Positions 22,341 through 34,143 of a stretch of DNA of 64,000 nt are shown here, piece by piece (position 1 is the stretch's first letter; every line of letters begins with the position of its first letter). The stretch is from Rhizophagus clarus. Its lineage: Eukaryota > Glomeromycota > Glomeromycetes > Glomerales > Glomeraceae. Location of the stretch: contig BLAL01000338.1 of NCBI GenBank assembly GCA_015698045.1, positions 496,001-560,000 of the forward strand. Reading direction: 5' to 3'. The notes beneath the pieces were generated by a model. That model was not told where the DNA came from. It searched no databases and saw only the letters and a list, made by a program, of their open reading frames with translations. Made by a program: the position numbers and the translations under genes.

Positions 22341-23533
22341 TTCCTGGCATTTTTTGGAATGAAGCCAACTTTTAAAACTCAAAGAAGCCATGGCGAAAAA
22401 AATGAGTGACATCACATTCATATATTCATCACCGGCATCACACCCTCTCGCATTTTACTTTTCGGGTAGCCGAAATCTTATTCGTCACCTTTAATCGTCA
22501 CACAAGATTTTCACGTGTTAGTGCATAACGCCAAATGTTACGTGACTGTCGTTTTTTCGCGTGCTTCGATCTGGATGGGCCAAAATAATAGCATGATCAG
22601 GACTGAGATCAAAAACCGAACAGGGAACAATGACGTCAGTTATATTTTTTTTTATTAATTTTTTTGTTATATATTTGATTTAATTATAAATTAGGCCGTT
22701 CCGAATTAATTATATGCATCTGACAGACGGGGGTGGGTGAATGATTTCTGATTGGTTAAAATAACAAACAGTATAACAGTCACATGATCTTTATCCAATC
22801 AAATTTGCTAAATAGGTATTGTTTAACACTAAAACCTACATAGGTTACTAAATTTCAAAAATATTGCAAGATATTACTGTCACGTGACTATTTCGAAAAA
22901 ATCGAAAGACTCCAGAAATATATATATAAGGGCGACCAAATGTCATTGCCCAATATTATGATCAATATTATGAATGTTGTCCAAATAATGATAGTGATCT
23001 AAATCAAAATATAATCAGCAAATATTTTTAAAACATAGTCCAGCTACAAACAATAAGAACGAACTTCCATATATGATACATGTCGGAAAGAACATAAAAA
23101 TTTCATTCATCTATTATCAATTATAATACTTTCATACCTTTTAGTCCATTGTAAATACTTGAAAAATGAGCAATAATAAAATACTTACTTTCAACTTTCA
23201 AAGAAGTGCATATTGCATTACGAATACAAAATGATTACACTTATAATGAATGATTTATATTGCTATTTTAAAATTATCTAAACTTTGATAAAGAATTCTC
23301 CATTACATATGTCTTCATTCATATATGCTCGATTTATATTATATTGTTTTAATATTAAGTACATAAAAAGACAAGATCAATGAACCAAAGGAAAAACAAA
23401 TAAATTAAGGAAATTCAATGGATTATAGGAAAATTTTATATATAAATAATCGAGTCCTTTTGAAATTTGAAAATACAAATTCAATTAATTTCCGATTTAT
23501 AAAAATAAAATAATTCTTCGTTTAAAAAAGAAT
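22341..23533 (+). promoter_or_regulatory. Upstream region of pair A copy 2
   Basis: Contains CCAAT-type sequences (about 22750 and 22795), a TATATATAAGG box near 22920 and, from about 23080, sequence shared with the first copy's 5' flank. A small ORF of 31 codons (from 23420) precedes the gene but has no clear counterpart upstream of copy 1. Confidence 0.4.
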
Positions 23534-23986
23534 ATGGACTCTAACTTTCCAAATAGTATCGACAATTCCGGATTTAGTGGTAATGGTTACTCTAATTTAC
23601 AACCATTACCAAATACCAATTTGAATACTGCAACAAACTATCTTAATGATCCTACTATCATGTTTACTTCTGATTCGCGGTCATCTTTTCCATCACCTGA
23701 CCTTCAAACCGATACATCAATACTCGATATTCAAATTACTATTACGCAACAAAGAACTTCAAATAATACGGGCACGTTCTCTAATGCAACTGAAACTTCA
23801 ATTTCATTCTCGTCTATTGGTAATTATGCGCAAGTTATGTATCCACCACTTGTCTATCGACCTGAAATCTTCAGCTTCGAGATTAACGGATTCAAATTTA
23901 GAATCACCGTACCTATTTGTAATCCGATGTTCCAACAAGGTCAACAATATGTGATTATTAATAACCCGCAACAACATAATCAGTAA
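23534..23986 (+). CDS. N/Q-rich protein with FEINGFK core, pair A copy 2
   Basis: A 150-residue intronless protein, paralogous to the one at 18451: the N-terminus MDSN...SIDNSGFSGNGYSN aligns directly, the middle is unalignable Asn/Thr/Ser-rich sequence, and the C-terminal element FEINGFKFRITV keeps the same hydrophobic pattern. It ends with QQGQQYVIINNPQQHNQ. The two ends are conserved while the middle is free to drift, which argues that it is translated and that the short element is the functional part. No known domain. AATTAAATAAAG near 24151 is a likely poly(A) signal. Confidence 0.72.
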   Translation: MDSNFPNSIDNSGFSGNGYSNLQPLPNTNLNTATNYLNDPTIMFTSDSRSSFPSPDLQTDTSILDIQITITQQRTSNNTGTFSNATETSISFSSIGNYAQVMYPPLVYRPEIFSFEINGFKFRITVPICNPMFQQGQQYVIINNPQQHNQ

Positions 23987-24596
23987 ATTATTGCAATAAC
24001 TTTTGTTTGATGTAAACATTTTAATGAAATATTTATTCAATTTTATAATTAGGTTTATTTTTACTTTTAAATTTGGGTTCTCTATTTTTTACTTAATTTG
24101 TATGTATAATGGATGTAAGAATGAAATTATGAATTAGTGCACTGCTGACAAATTAAATAAAGAATAGTTTGAAGATTATTTATTTTTATCTTATTGTTCC
24201 TAGTTAAAAATTCATGATTTTTTTTCTCGATATATATTCTTATGGATGCACAGTTCCGGTGAAATAACTATTAAACTATTACATATTTATGTGCAGTATA
24301 TTCTTTGAAGCTTCCCTTTAAAAGAGACGTAAAAGAGTGATTAGTTTAATGATCATCGTTAACTAGTAGCTCGATAACTATGTATCACACCGCACGTGAA
24401 ACTTGTAGAACTCGTCACACCTTTACGAACCCCATAACAGATAACAATATTTCCTATGCATTTTCGGTTCTTTTGTTATAAGCTTTACATTTTTAACACT
24501 TTAAATTTATTAAAAAAGAAAGTTCATTTTCTTGAGTTTAATAGCGTTAATAATGTGATTTACAGTATATAGTAACTTCATGGCATAATTTGAGAA

Positions 24597-24838
24597 CTGA
24601 ATAAAATTGTTAAACAGGTATGAAATATTTCCTAAACTATGTATATTTTTTATTATAATTCTCATCATTTTTTTACGCTGGAATTTCAGGTCAAAATTTT
24701 AATTATTAAACATTTTATATTACGGCCTTTCGATATTAATAAATGTATGTATTTTTTTCTTGTCGAGACGGTAAGTTTTTTAATGGAATTATGGTGCATA
24801 TTATTTATTTACGAAAACATCCTTGCGTAACATTCGCT
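24597..24838. repeat. Direct repeat, copy of 32636-32852
   Basis: Both copies read GAATAAAATTGTTAAACA(G/A)GTATGAAA, TATGTAT(A/G)TTTTTT, GAAATTTCAGGTCAAAA or its close form, GCATATTATTTATT and CTTGCGTAACATTC in the same order and orientation, 8 kb apart. No gene was found inside either copy. The PD-(D/E)XK-like and coiled-coil genes lie between them. Confidence 0.65.
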
Positions 24839-25128
24839 GACTAGTCCAGGAGAACTTTGATCAACGATAATTGTCATCATACAGACGTACTTTTCACATA
24901 ATTGGATGCTATTTAATGTTGTACTACTAGTGTGGCGGAAAAAGTGCTCTTCAACGCTCATCAAACATCTTATCATTGTGGAACACGTATACTAGAACAT
25001 ATGATAGTTTTAAAACATTGCACCTCCGTACCAGAAACAAAAAATATATGTAACTTACAGTAGATGGTCATATTATTCGTCTGAAGGTGTAATTGTCTGT
25101 TATCTTACGTGAAATAAGCTTCCGTTCT

Positions 25129-27639
25129 CTAGCTCGTCGGAAATTTATCATTGTTATATGGTAAACGTGGTAGACGAAAGTTTACCCTTTTTATTAGGTT
25201 CTTTGGATGAAATATCATTAATTTTAGCATTCCGTGAATAGTCGCAAGTAGTTCGGTTACTTCATTTTTGAGGAGTTCATCGTTAACTTTAGTTTTATGA
25301 ACTCCGAGTATCAAAATACATTTTTGGAATTAACCATTGTGAAGTACCACCTATCTCCTGCCGTTTTCGTTACCACACCATACACATATTCAAAATCATT
25401 TTGATCTCTTTTTCTCTTGAGATCTTTAAAGTTGCACTATTTGTGGAATTTCACAATTTTTAAATTCACAATTCATAATACACATAAAGAAATGTAAATT
25501 AATATAACACTCACTTTGGACTTGAACCAAATTTTCACAAAATCCATACTCCAAGTCCACAACCTTAACTTCTATCGCACAGAATATTTTTTTATTGTAT
25601 GTAATGGCAAAATCTGTACGACCTTTCCCGTAAGTACCAGATAAAGTAAATTCCCGTCGCAACTTAATATTATAATTTTCGTCAAATGTTGAAACTACTC
25701 CACGTAAGATAGTTGCGACAAATTCAAAACGTTCTGCCTCATTCTCACATTCGTTTATGCTCCCAGATGTCCTCAAGATTAGCTTAAGAAAATCAAATAA
25801 TGTGAGTTAGTAAAATCAAACTTTAACCAAACAAACACACTCGCATTATATAAAAAGATTTTGAAGCAAACCTTTAAGTAATCTACAGCCAAATTGATAT
25901 TGTCATCATATAATGACATATCTGCACTAGGTGCTTAAAAAGAAAATAAAAATCAGTATTATTACAATTAAAGCTACTAATCATTAATTACTTACGAGGC
26001 TCTAACTGGTCATTCACTCTATCAATACCCCAAAAATAGACTCCAAATGTGAGAACTTCTTGTAGGCAGAAAAATCTTGTTGCGCTACATAACGTAATTG
26101 AAGATATCAGAAATGATTGGGTTAATGCATGGAAATGTAGTTTCACAGGTGGAAAAATAATGTATTAATTAGGATGCATCTGAATACTTACAACATTCCA
26201 CTTTGAAGGAAATTTGTTTTAATTTCTCATTATAATTAGGAGTGGCTTCCAGAAATGCTATGAGCTCATCCTGATCATTTATTTTTACTTGTAAATTGAG
26301 TAGAACTATTGCAATCGTAGATGCTTTAATATCTTGCAGCAAATTACAATATTCATTTTTTATCTTTATGGTAAGTTGTTGCCAGATAGTAGATACAAAA
26401 AGAAATTTTTTTTTTTATGTTTCCCGTGTGAAGTGGAACATATTAAAGATACTTTTTCTAAAATATTACAGTGTATACATATATTAATTACAATCGCAAT
26501 CTGTAACAACAATTTAAAAAAAAGTATTTTTCTTACGTTCACTAAGTGGTACCGGACTATTACTATCAAATAAAAACGAAACTATGGTTACTTTAAGCTA
26601 ATACATTGTTGTGATTTTTATAATTCCGGCCAATTTAAGGGTATCAGTGCAATATAAATTTCGCATATTTTTGGAAAATTTGTATATTATCACATGATTT
26701 AGCCCAAGTTAACTTGGCATTATTGAGTTTGACCGGATTTAAATATGTAACAGATAATTCATAACAAAAAGAATGCTGTAATTTTGGCTTCTTTTTATTG
26801 TAACACCACGAAATACGTGTGTACACTTCGCACATATTAAGAGATTTTCTATATAATTACCTTCTCCAGAAATTTATAACCTGGTTTCTGTTTCGTTCAT
26901 TAGCAAATTTCTAAAGGTCAAAAAGTCGTTAGAAAATTTCTATGCTGACTCAGTCACTGACCATACCAACAACTAATTTTTCACCAGGATAATACAATTG
27001 TCTCTATGCTCCGCAAACGTTAGGAGTGGATCTCCATAATTGCATGCTGGAAGGGCCACCCAAATATGTGTGATAGCACGGACCATCATCACATACCCGA
27101 AGATAGTACAATCAATTGTCCCTACCTTCCGCATTATCAGGCGATCCACTCCATAATAATGCTGGAATGACCCCCCAAATATGCTAGGTTATGTAAATAT
27201 ATAATATATATGTTTATATATATATATATGTACTTTCTTTGATTTTTTGCAAAGGATGATACATAACCCCTCCTCCAGAGTCAATAGATCCTTAATCAAA
27301 GAATGTACACGAACCATCATTGCATACCTGAGATAGTACGATTAATATTATACTGAATAGAATAACTGTTTGGTACTCGGAGACTTACTTTTATTGCATT
27401 ACCCGCTTTGATTTTCTTTTCAGGTACATTCTCTAATAATTTGAGAAATTGCAAGTAACGATCATGTTCAAATACTTGTGGTTTTAACACGCTTCTTTCC
27501 TTGCAATAATTCAAGTATCCGATTAATGACCAATTTTCGGTATCAAAGTAGCTACACATAAAAAAGCTTTTTAAGTAATTTTAATTATTGAAACTTCTAA
27601 ATTACCCGTTACATACTCTGGAATATTTTCTTTGTCCAT
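25129..27639 (-). pseudogene. PD-(D/E)XK nuclease-like gene, multi-exon, with two lesions
   Basis: Recognisable exons (5' to 3'): 27639-27617 (MDKENIP, GTATGT donor), 27551-27389 (YFDTENWS...KIKAGNAIK), 26910-26861 (KFANERNRNQVINFWR), about 26352-26192 (NEYCNLLQDIKASTIAIVLL...), about 26148-26005 (VKLHFHALTQSFL...FWGIDRVNDQLEP), about 25934-25873 (SADMSLYDDNINLAVDYLK), 25782-25515, and 25423 onward. The 25782 exon holds the core: REFTLSGTYGKG, RTDFAI, IFCAIEVK, matching the E...D...ExK layout of PD-(D/E)XK enzymes, followed by NLVQVQ and, in the last exon, DFEYVYGVVTKTAGDRWYFT. The 26191 intron has GTAAGT but AC where AG is needed (26150-26149). In the last exon an A5 run at 25321-25325 puts TGA at 25313-25311, although the next frame continues KVNDELLKNEVTELLATIHG. 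The exon between 26860 and 26352 is unresolved. Such domains are common in CRN-like fungal proteins. Confidence 0.68.
26985..27350. repeat. Degenerate tandem modules inside an intron
   Basis: The phrases GGATC/CCATAAT..GCTGGAA..CCACCCAAATATG occur at about 27028-27068 and 27133-27183. GACCATCATCACATACCCGA (about 27082) pairs with GAACCATCATTGCATACC (about 27310). Each is followed by AGATAGTAC. These are two or three diverged copies of one 100-150 bp module lying in the large second intron of the nuclease-like gene, with a (TA)n stretch at 27197-27228 between them. Confidence 0.55.
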
Positions 27640-28841
27640 GATGAAAATAAAATTCGCGTTTACTGAAAAATTATAAAAAAAAAAGTCGTCTAATGGTATT
27701 TTTATACTTTTTTATATCGATAAATTCATCACGAGAAATTTGAAAATAAATAGCATTGTTAATATCAAACTCAGATCACATCAAGCTCAATTATATAATT
27801 CAACGTGATACCGCGAAGTTTAATTAATTTATTGTATACTTGTTTAAATCCACAAAAAAAAAAAAATAGTAAAATAAATAGTATTGTTAATATCAAACTC
27901 AGATCAAGTTAATTACTGTATATAATTCAGTGCGACATCACGGAGTTTAATTAAATTATTATATTTTTATTTATACTTTTTTAAATTCACAAAAAAATTA
28001 GCAAGTCAATCGATCTCGATTACTGAATATAGTTTAGTGCAACATCGGGAGTTTAATTAAATTATTGGAGGTTAAAGTATTGTCAATAATTTATAATTTT
28101 TTTCGTTCTTTATGAGTGTCTTTCCGTTTGATGGACAAAATGTATACAAAAAAAAACAAGGTCTTAGGAATGTAGTTCCTAATAGGAAAATTATCTTATT
28201 AAAACTCTGGAATCGTGACTAATTGCTGCGCCATGCACACCAGTTTATCAAGGGAACGATTCTGCCATCGGTGACATCAGCCAACTCGTCGAAGTGATTT
28301 TGAAATGGCTGATTATACTATAACGCATGCCCATGTATATTCATACGTACTTTTGGTTATAATATACGGTTGTAACTTAAGATGTGCCAATGAATTTTTG
28401 AGAATTAGTGAAACTGGCTAAAATCATTTATAAACAAATTCAGAATTATTAATAGAAAGATTGAGTTCATACATATTACAAAAGAAATTTAAATTAAATT
28501 GCAAATTTACTTATTAGAATTTCATAAAAGAGACAGATAAATGAATTATTCGATAAAATTCAAAGAATTTTAAATAAATTGATTCGTAAATCGTAATTAT
28601 TGTGAGGAATAAAATCCAATTTTTCTGGACCAAATTTTTGTGAAGAATGTTGAAAATTAGAATATGGACTTGCTTGTTGAAAAGTTTTATTACACAAAGT
28701 AATTATTTAATTGATTATATGAGATTTTAAAATTATAAAATTATCAATCTAATAAAAAAAATCGGCCCTTTTTATGAAATATAAATACAGGAATCAAGGT
28801 AAAATAGTAATCTTAGCGGTCATTATTAAGTTATTTCTCGT
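27640..28841. other. Intergenic with short direct repeats
   Basis: The phrases AATAGTATTGTTAATATCAAACTCAGATCA and TTTAATTAAATTATT recur two to three times between 27750 and 28065, giving units of about 130 bases. No gene. Confidence 0.45.
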
Positions 28842-29684
28842 TAAATTTACAGCACCTCCGTTTTGTGGGCGTGGTTTTTGGTAGGATATGATGGTTTATG
28901 CAGTGACAAATAGAGATCAAGCCACTAAAAAAAACTAAGTCGCTGAAACATAACGGAAATTTGATTTTATTAGTTGATCGGCAAATATTCTGATTGGCTG
29001 AATTAAATGGTATCGCGACACCAATTCTCAAGTTTCACAAAAAAGTTTCAAAAGAAATGATCATCTTTCGTGACTCCAAGCCTCTCAAACCCTGCTCACG
29101 TGAATCTTGAGACTTTTAATTTACAAGAGGCCCAAATTTTATTATGTATTTCAGTCTTTAAAAGTTATAAAACAAATATACTAACTGTGTGTAACACAAG
29201 GGTATTTCTCAAGTTATTCCTAGTAAACTTGGTGGAATAAAGAGATCATAGAGATCCGTTTGCTTATTATGTTAGAGTAACGTCTAAAGAATATTCTGAT
29301 GCCACGGTCCACCCCTTTTTTCTCTTTGACCCTATTTTTTAATATAATTGTACAATAGAGCTGCGGAGATTTTGAAATGCCACATTACTTATGCCACAAC
29401 GGATGCCACCAACATTTAGAACCCTGAAATTTTGTGTCAAACGGATGCGTCCTTAATGTGGCTCAATATAACATAACGCGTAAGTACTATTGTAGCTATT
29501 GTATACGCTATATAAATAGTTTGTGTAACTAACGATCATTTAAGAAACTCTGTTATGCTAGTCGCTGACGCTGAGATAAATATAAACTGCGCGTTCTCAC
29601 GATCACGTAATCAGTGACAAATATTTGTCACATCCTATTAGTAAGCATAATAAACCACGCCCACAAAACTGACGTGCAAATTTA
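28842..29684. mobile_element. Possible TIR element with TTTTGTGGGCGTGGTTT arms
   Basis: The left arm 28842-28877 and the right arm 29652-29684 form an inverted pair: TAAATTTACAGC...GTTTTGTGGGCGTGGTTT against TAAATTTGCACG...GTTTTGTGGGCGTGGTTT, with 17 bases perfectly matched. The 843-bp span has no transposase frame and no clear target duplication, so the boundaries and the class are uncertain. Confidence 0.5.
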
Positions 29685-29890
29685 CAAGAGAGTGATGCAA
29701 TAACTTTGCATGTGTTTGGTAGTCATCACGCTTGAGTTAATTGAGTTACTGTACAATAAAAGTTTTCTATTATACTACACTTCACATAATTTGTTTTGAC
29801 GATGTGTAACCGTTTTAATGTAAAATGATACAATTCTTAAAATGGTATTATTGTTGTTATTCTCTGAAGCATAATCAGTTCTTATCTGTT

Positions 29891-30014
29891 CTTACACGTG
29901 TAGAACCAATCAGATTGCATGATTATGTACTGTCTTGTACAGTATAATAGTCCTTACGCGTGTAGAACCAATCAGATTGCACGATTATGTAACTGTCTTC
30001 TTTACAGTATATAT
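29891..30014. repeat. Two tandem 61-63 bp units with E-box and CCAAT
   Basis: Units at 29891-29951 and 29952-30014 share CTTAC(A/G)CGTGTAGAACCAA then TCAGATTGCA(T/C)GATTATG and ACAGTATA. Each holds CCAATCAGATTG; the first has the palindrome ACACGTGT, mutated to ACGCGTGT in the second. They lie about 600 bp upstream of the coiled-coil gene and could be regulatory. Confidence 0.6.
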
Positions 30015-30129
30015 AATATACAATATTTTCTTTCAAAATTTAATCAGTTGCTTTTTTTCTGTCTTGAAATCTTATTGTTTTGAATTAAAAATAACAGAAG
30101 GTAAAAACAAATTTCATTATTGGTAGTAC

Positions 30130-30340
30130 TTCGCTTTCTTTGTGAAGTCTGTCTTCTTCTTCGCTTTCTTCGTGAAAGCTTTTCTTCTTCTTTTCTCCAA
30201 ACTTTAATGAAAGTTTTTTTTTGGAAAGGTCTACTGATTCTGGAGGAAGAATCGGTTATGTCTTCCTTTCAAAAGAAAAAAATTTTTCATTGTTTGGAGC
30301 CTCCTTCTTCTTCGCTTTTTTCGTGAAAGCCTTCTTATTT
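30130..30340. repeat. Pyrimidine-rich imperfect repeats (TTCTTCTTCGCTTTCTTCGTGAAAGC type)
   Basis: Three imperfect copies of CTTCGCTTT(C/T)TTCGTGAAAG occur at about 30128, 30157 and 30312, joined by CTTCTT stretches. The open frame through it is a by-product of the composition. Confidence 0.5.
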
Positions 30341-30591
30341 TATAAAAGCAGAAAACTCAGTATACATGGAAGGAGCCATTCAAGGTCTTGATTTTAACGA
30401 AGTTAAAAATTGAATTAAAGTTAAAACATCACTTCCATTTACGCATTTCAAGAAAAATACTAGTAGAGGGTAATTTGAATTAACATTAAATTGATCGTCT
30501 AAAAAATATAGAATACTAATATTAGGTTACTTTTAGTTATGCTTACATTCATTTCAAAAATCATAAAGACGCGAGCAATTTTTTTTATAAA

Positions 30592-31430
30592 ATGTCAGGG
30601 AAAACATTCATTGGTCCGAATAGTCCCATTCGTTTTAAAGAATCATTGCAATTTGATTTAATCAACCGAATAGATTATATTAGAGAAGTAGGTTTTTTTC
30701 TTTAATAAGAAATTAAAGATTAATGAGTTTCATTCTTTAATTTTGTGTTATCTGTTATTAGATTCAGGAATCAGATGAACATTGTAATGGAAAACTTTTA
30801 GAAATCCAAGAAAACAGTGATAACATATCCCAAAATAATATTGAGGACCGCGATAACTGTGAAAACTTATATGTTCAAACCAACACAGACGACCGTCATA
30901 ACTCAAGTGCTCAAACCATTATAAAGGATTGCATCGACTTAGATGTTCAAGCTAATACTGAGAAGCTAGATAATTCGGTTATCCAAATAACTACGGAGAA
31001 TAGAGATATTACAGTTATTCAGAAACAACAGAAAAAATTATAGTATATAAACGTCCGAACGTATAACGAGAACGTGGCATATCAAGTACTGGATAAAAAT
31101 TTTGGTGAGACCCTCAAAAAACTCGGAGACTACACTAGTGCACTTAAAAGGAAATTGAATCTTTCAACTGAGGAGAATACACGAATCAAAAGGTAGTGTA
31201 GCGAATACAAACATAACTATTTGGAGCTAAAGGCAAAATATGACCAAATTATTCAACGGAACGAAGCGGGGAGGTCTAACGAATTAAATCACATCGGTAG
31301 TCAAAAAATATTTCTACAGGAGCTCGAGAAACTTTCAAATAATTTGAAAACTTTATTGGATGAAACAGGGGTTAGGATAAATATTTTAGAAAATGAAATT
31401 GATGATGATGTTATCATGATCAATGAATGA
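30592..31430 (+). pseudogene. Coiled-coil protein gene with one intron and two in-frame TAG codons
   Basis: Exon 1 (30592-30687) encodes MSGKTFIGPNSPIRFKESLQ and on to YIRE; the intron 30688-30761 is GT-AG; exon 2 from 30762 stays in one frame to TGA at 31428-31430. That frame contains TAG at 31041-31043 and TAG at 31194-31196 and no TAA or TGA. Without them the product would be about 252 residues: a variable Asn/Asp/Gln-rich middle, then a predicted coiled coil (LKKLGDYTSALKRKLN, LELKAKYDQIIQRNE, LQELEKLSNNLKTLLDETG, RINILENEID) and an acidic end. No family is recognised. Either two nonsense mutations killed the gene without any frameshift, or TAG is read through here. If neither is true, a 125-residue protein ending at 31043 is made. 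Confidence 0.6.
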
Positions 31431-32035
31431 TGCCGATACACAAGAGAATTCTCTCGCAATGTCCAATTCGGCAGCTCACAATAAGACACAGTTAAGTGCG
31501 ATAGTTGCAATACGTCTATTCCAATTTGTCTAGCTTACTTCTCCAAATTATTTGTTTATTTCTTTATATACATTATACTAAATAACTGATAAGCAAATCC
31601 TTTTCAACTTAGTTCCGTCAACCCTTTTGAAGAAAAAATATCATATCGTGTTGATTTGATTGTCATTATTACTCATAGTTCTATAATCTCGCTAAATTGC
31701 AATAAATAATAACAGGATATCTCTATAAAAATACATTAAACATAAAATATTGCATATTTTATCCATATAATGTCTAGCTTGTTCATTATATATTAATGAA
31801 TAAAAATTTTAAAATTGTCTTTTTTTGAATACACGATAAGAATTCTGTATATGAAAATAATACGTTTTATATAGATTTGTTATATATTTTTGTAGATTCG
31901 TATAAAAATTCCGTACATTTATTTAATAAGCAATTCATTTTTGAGCATTTTTAAAAAACTAAGTGTATAAGAATATAAATATGTAATATATACAATATCT
32001 GATATATTTAAATACGATACAGGTATACCCTGTTT

Positions 32036-32180
32036 TTTTTCATTTCTCATTTTTTTTATTTCTTTACACCCATTATTTTTTTTTTGTTCTTCTACACTCG
32101 TTTTTCGTTTCTCTACACTCATTTTCGTTCTCTACACTTATTTTTCATTTCTTTTATACTTTCTTTTTGTCTCTTCGTTT
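32036..32180. repeat. Minisatellite, CTCTACACTCATTTTTCGTTT units
   Basis: About five imperfect 20-24 bp units of (T)TCT(C/T)TACAC(T/C)CATTTTTCGT lie in a row. A minus-strand open frame across it is repeat-derived. Confidence 0.6.
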
Positions 32181-32329
32181 TATTTCTTTTGTTAAAATAT
32201 ATTAATAATCAATAAAGAAGTTATATAAATTTAAACAAATGTACAAAATTACAAATAATAAATCACATAATAAGAGAACATGTATCGTGCGAGTGATAAA
32301 TAAAATTACTCAAAAAAATAAAAAAAATA

Positions 32330-32420
32330 ATTGAATAAATAAATAAAATAAAATAAATAAAATAAAATAAAACAAAATAAAATAAAATAAATAAAAATAG
32401 TAAAAAAAAAAAAAAAAAAA
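32330..32420. repeat. AAATA/AAAATA microsatellite
   Basis: Roughly 65 bases of AATAAATAAAATAAAATAAA type repeats followed by an A-run of 18. Confidence 0.85.
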
Positions 32421-32635
32421 GATTTAAAAACCGTAAAAAAAAGCTTCAAAATTGAAGCTGATCGGATCCTAATTAACATTTTACAAAAAAATAATCAGCT
32501 AATACTTCTAATACTTTTTATTATTAGCAAAACGTCAGTTAAGAATTAGAATTAAATTTTTTAAAACAACCCAAATTTGCCGATCTAACACAGAAATGGC
32601 GCAGATGTTTCAACGTCAATGTTACATGATAACAT

Positions 32636-32852
32636 GAATAAAATTGTTAAACAAGTATGAAAATATTTTCTGAGCTATGTATGTATTTTTTTTATTATAG
32701 TACTGATTGTTTTACATCTTTTTTTTTTACGTTGAAATTTCAGGTCAAAAGTTTCTTTGGATTTTTGTGAAACTGTAAAGTTTTCGGCTTGCTGTTAATA
32801 GAATTGTGACGCATATTATTTATTCCTACTTGCGTAACATTCACTAATTTCG
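32636..32852. repeat. Direct repeat, copy of 24597-24838
   Basis: Same order of phrases as the first copy (GAATAAAATTGTTAAACA, TTTCAGGTCAAAA, GCATATTATTTATT, CTTGCGTAACATTC), with small indels. Confidence 0.65.
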
Positions 32853-33899
32853 TTGTTTTGTGATTTCTATTTTTCAAAAAACTCAATCTTTCCTTTTCTA
32901 GAAAAGAAAGAAAGTAAAATATTTTTTTCAGATATCTAAAATGACGTTTTGGAAATAAAAATAAATATTACATTTACATGTTTAATATATGTTATTAGTA
33001 ATCATATAATTATTCCACAAAATTGGGCTTCATCCGTCAACTGTTTGCTAAAATTTGTACAAAATACGCAATAATACACTATTATCATTATCATCATGTG
33101 AATTACCGGGTTATTACCGTTTAGCACTGCCTAAAGTACTCCGGGTACCTAACGGTACTAATATGCTTATTTTTAAGTATTGAATAAATCTACATATTAC
33201 ATATTCGATTTGTTAAGACGGGTACTTTATCTGGGGATAAAGGGGGATATTATAGGCTGTATTAGACGGTAGTTATTCATTAAGTCATTTTTTTCATTCA
33301 TATAGGGAGGTTACTTTGTTAGATAACCAAATTTAGCCTATACTACGCATTGAATGAAACTTCTTCAGATATTGATGATCTAATAAATACTGATCAAGAG
33401 ATAATCTGACAATAAGATTTATGGTTAAACAAATTCATTCATATTTCCAAATATTGTTTTAAATCACGCATTCTTTTTTTTTTTTGGATTTCCATAAATG
33501 ATCTGATTCTAGGCACGTTGCAAGTCACGTTTGCTTTTGTGTTTTTTAAAATAAAAACATTTCGAACTAATAGCTGGAGTATACTGTATAACTAGTAATA
33601 TTAATTTTTTTTTAAAAAAAAATTTTTTTTTCATAATAATTTAAAATAATAAAATTTATTTATACTGTAATTTATAATTTGTTTATTTTATTATTTTTTT
33701 TTTTTATTTGTGATGGTATTATTAAATATTTATAAATATTTTTGATCACCTGCTTTTTTTTGATTGTGTTATAAAAGAAATGTTTTGATTTTATTTTTTA
33801 CTCTAACTTTATTAAATTAGATTATTTTTTAAACGCTAGATCAGTTTACAAATTATCATGTTACAACAAATAAATATTATTTTTCACTTGTATACTCAG
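32853..33899. other. Intergenic, AT-only tracts
   Basis: No gene. 33590-33860 is almost pure A/T. Confidence 0.45.
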
Positions 33900-33930
33900 T
33901 ATATTATAAAAATATATATATGAAAATTTT

Positions 33931-33939
33931 CTATAAAAG
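33931..33939 (+). promoter_or_regulatory. TATA box (CTATAAAAGG) of pair B copy 1
   Basis: The sequence CTATAAAAGGACG...AAAAAGTCGTAAAAAAAA has a counterpart before the paralogue (TTATAAAAAGACT...AAGGTCGTAAAAAAAA at 49051). It lies about 210 bases before the upstream ORF and 400 before the main ATG, so the upstream ORF should be in the mRNA. Confidence 0.55.
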
Positions 33940-34143
33940 GACGTAGAAAAAGTCGTAAAAAAAATCAGCGTGTTTCTTATTTTCAAAATTCTTTAATATT
34001 TAACAAAAGAAAATTTAGAGCAGCAGTTATATAGATTTTAATACACCTTTAATTATATTTTAATTAATAATTAATTAATTAACTAATTAATTAATTAATT
34101 AATTTATCCTTGTCTCGCTATTACGGCGGTTGGCAAACAACAA

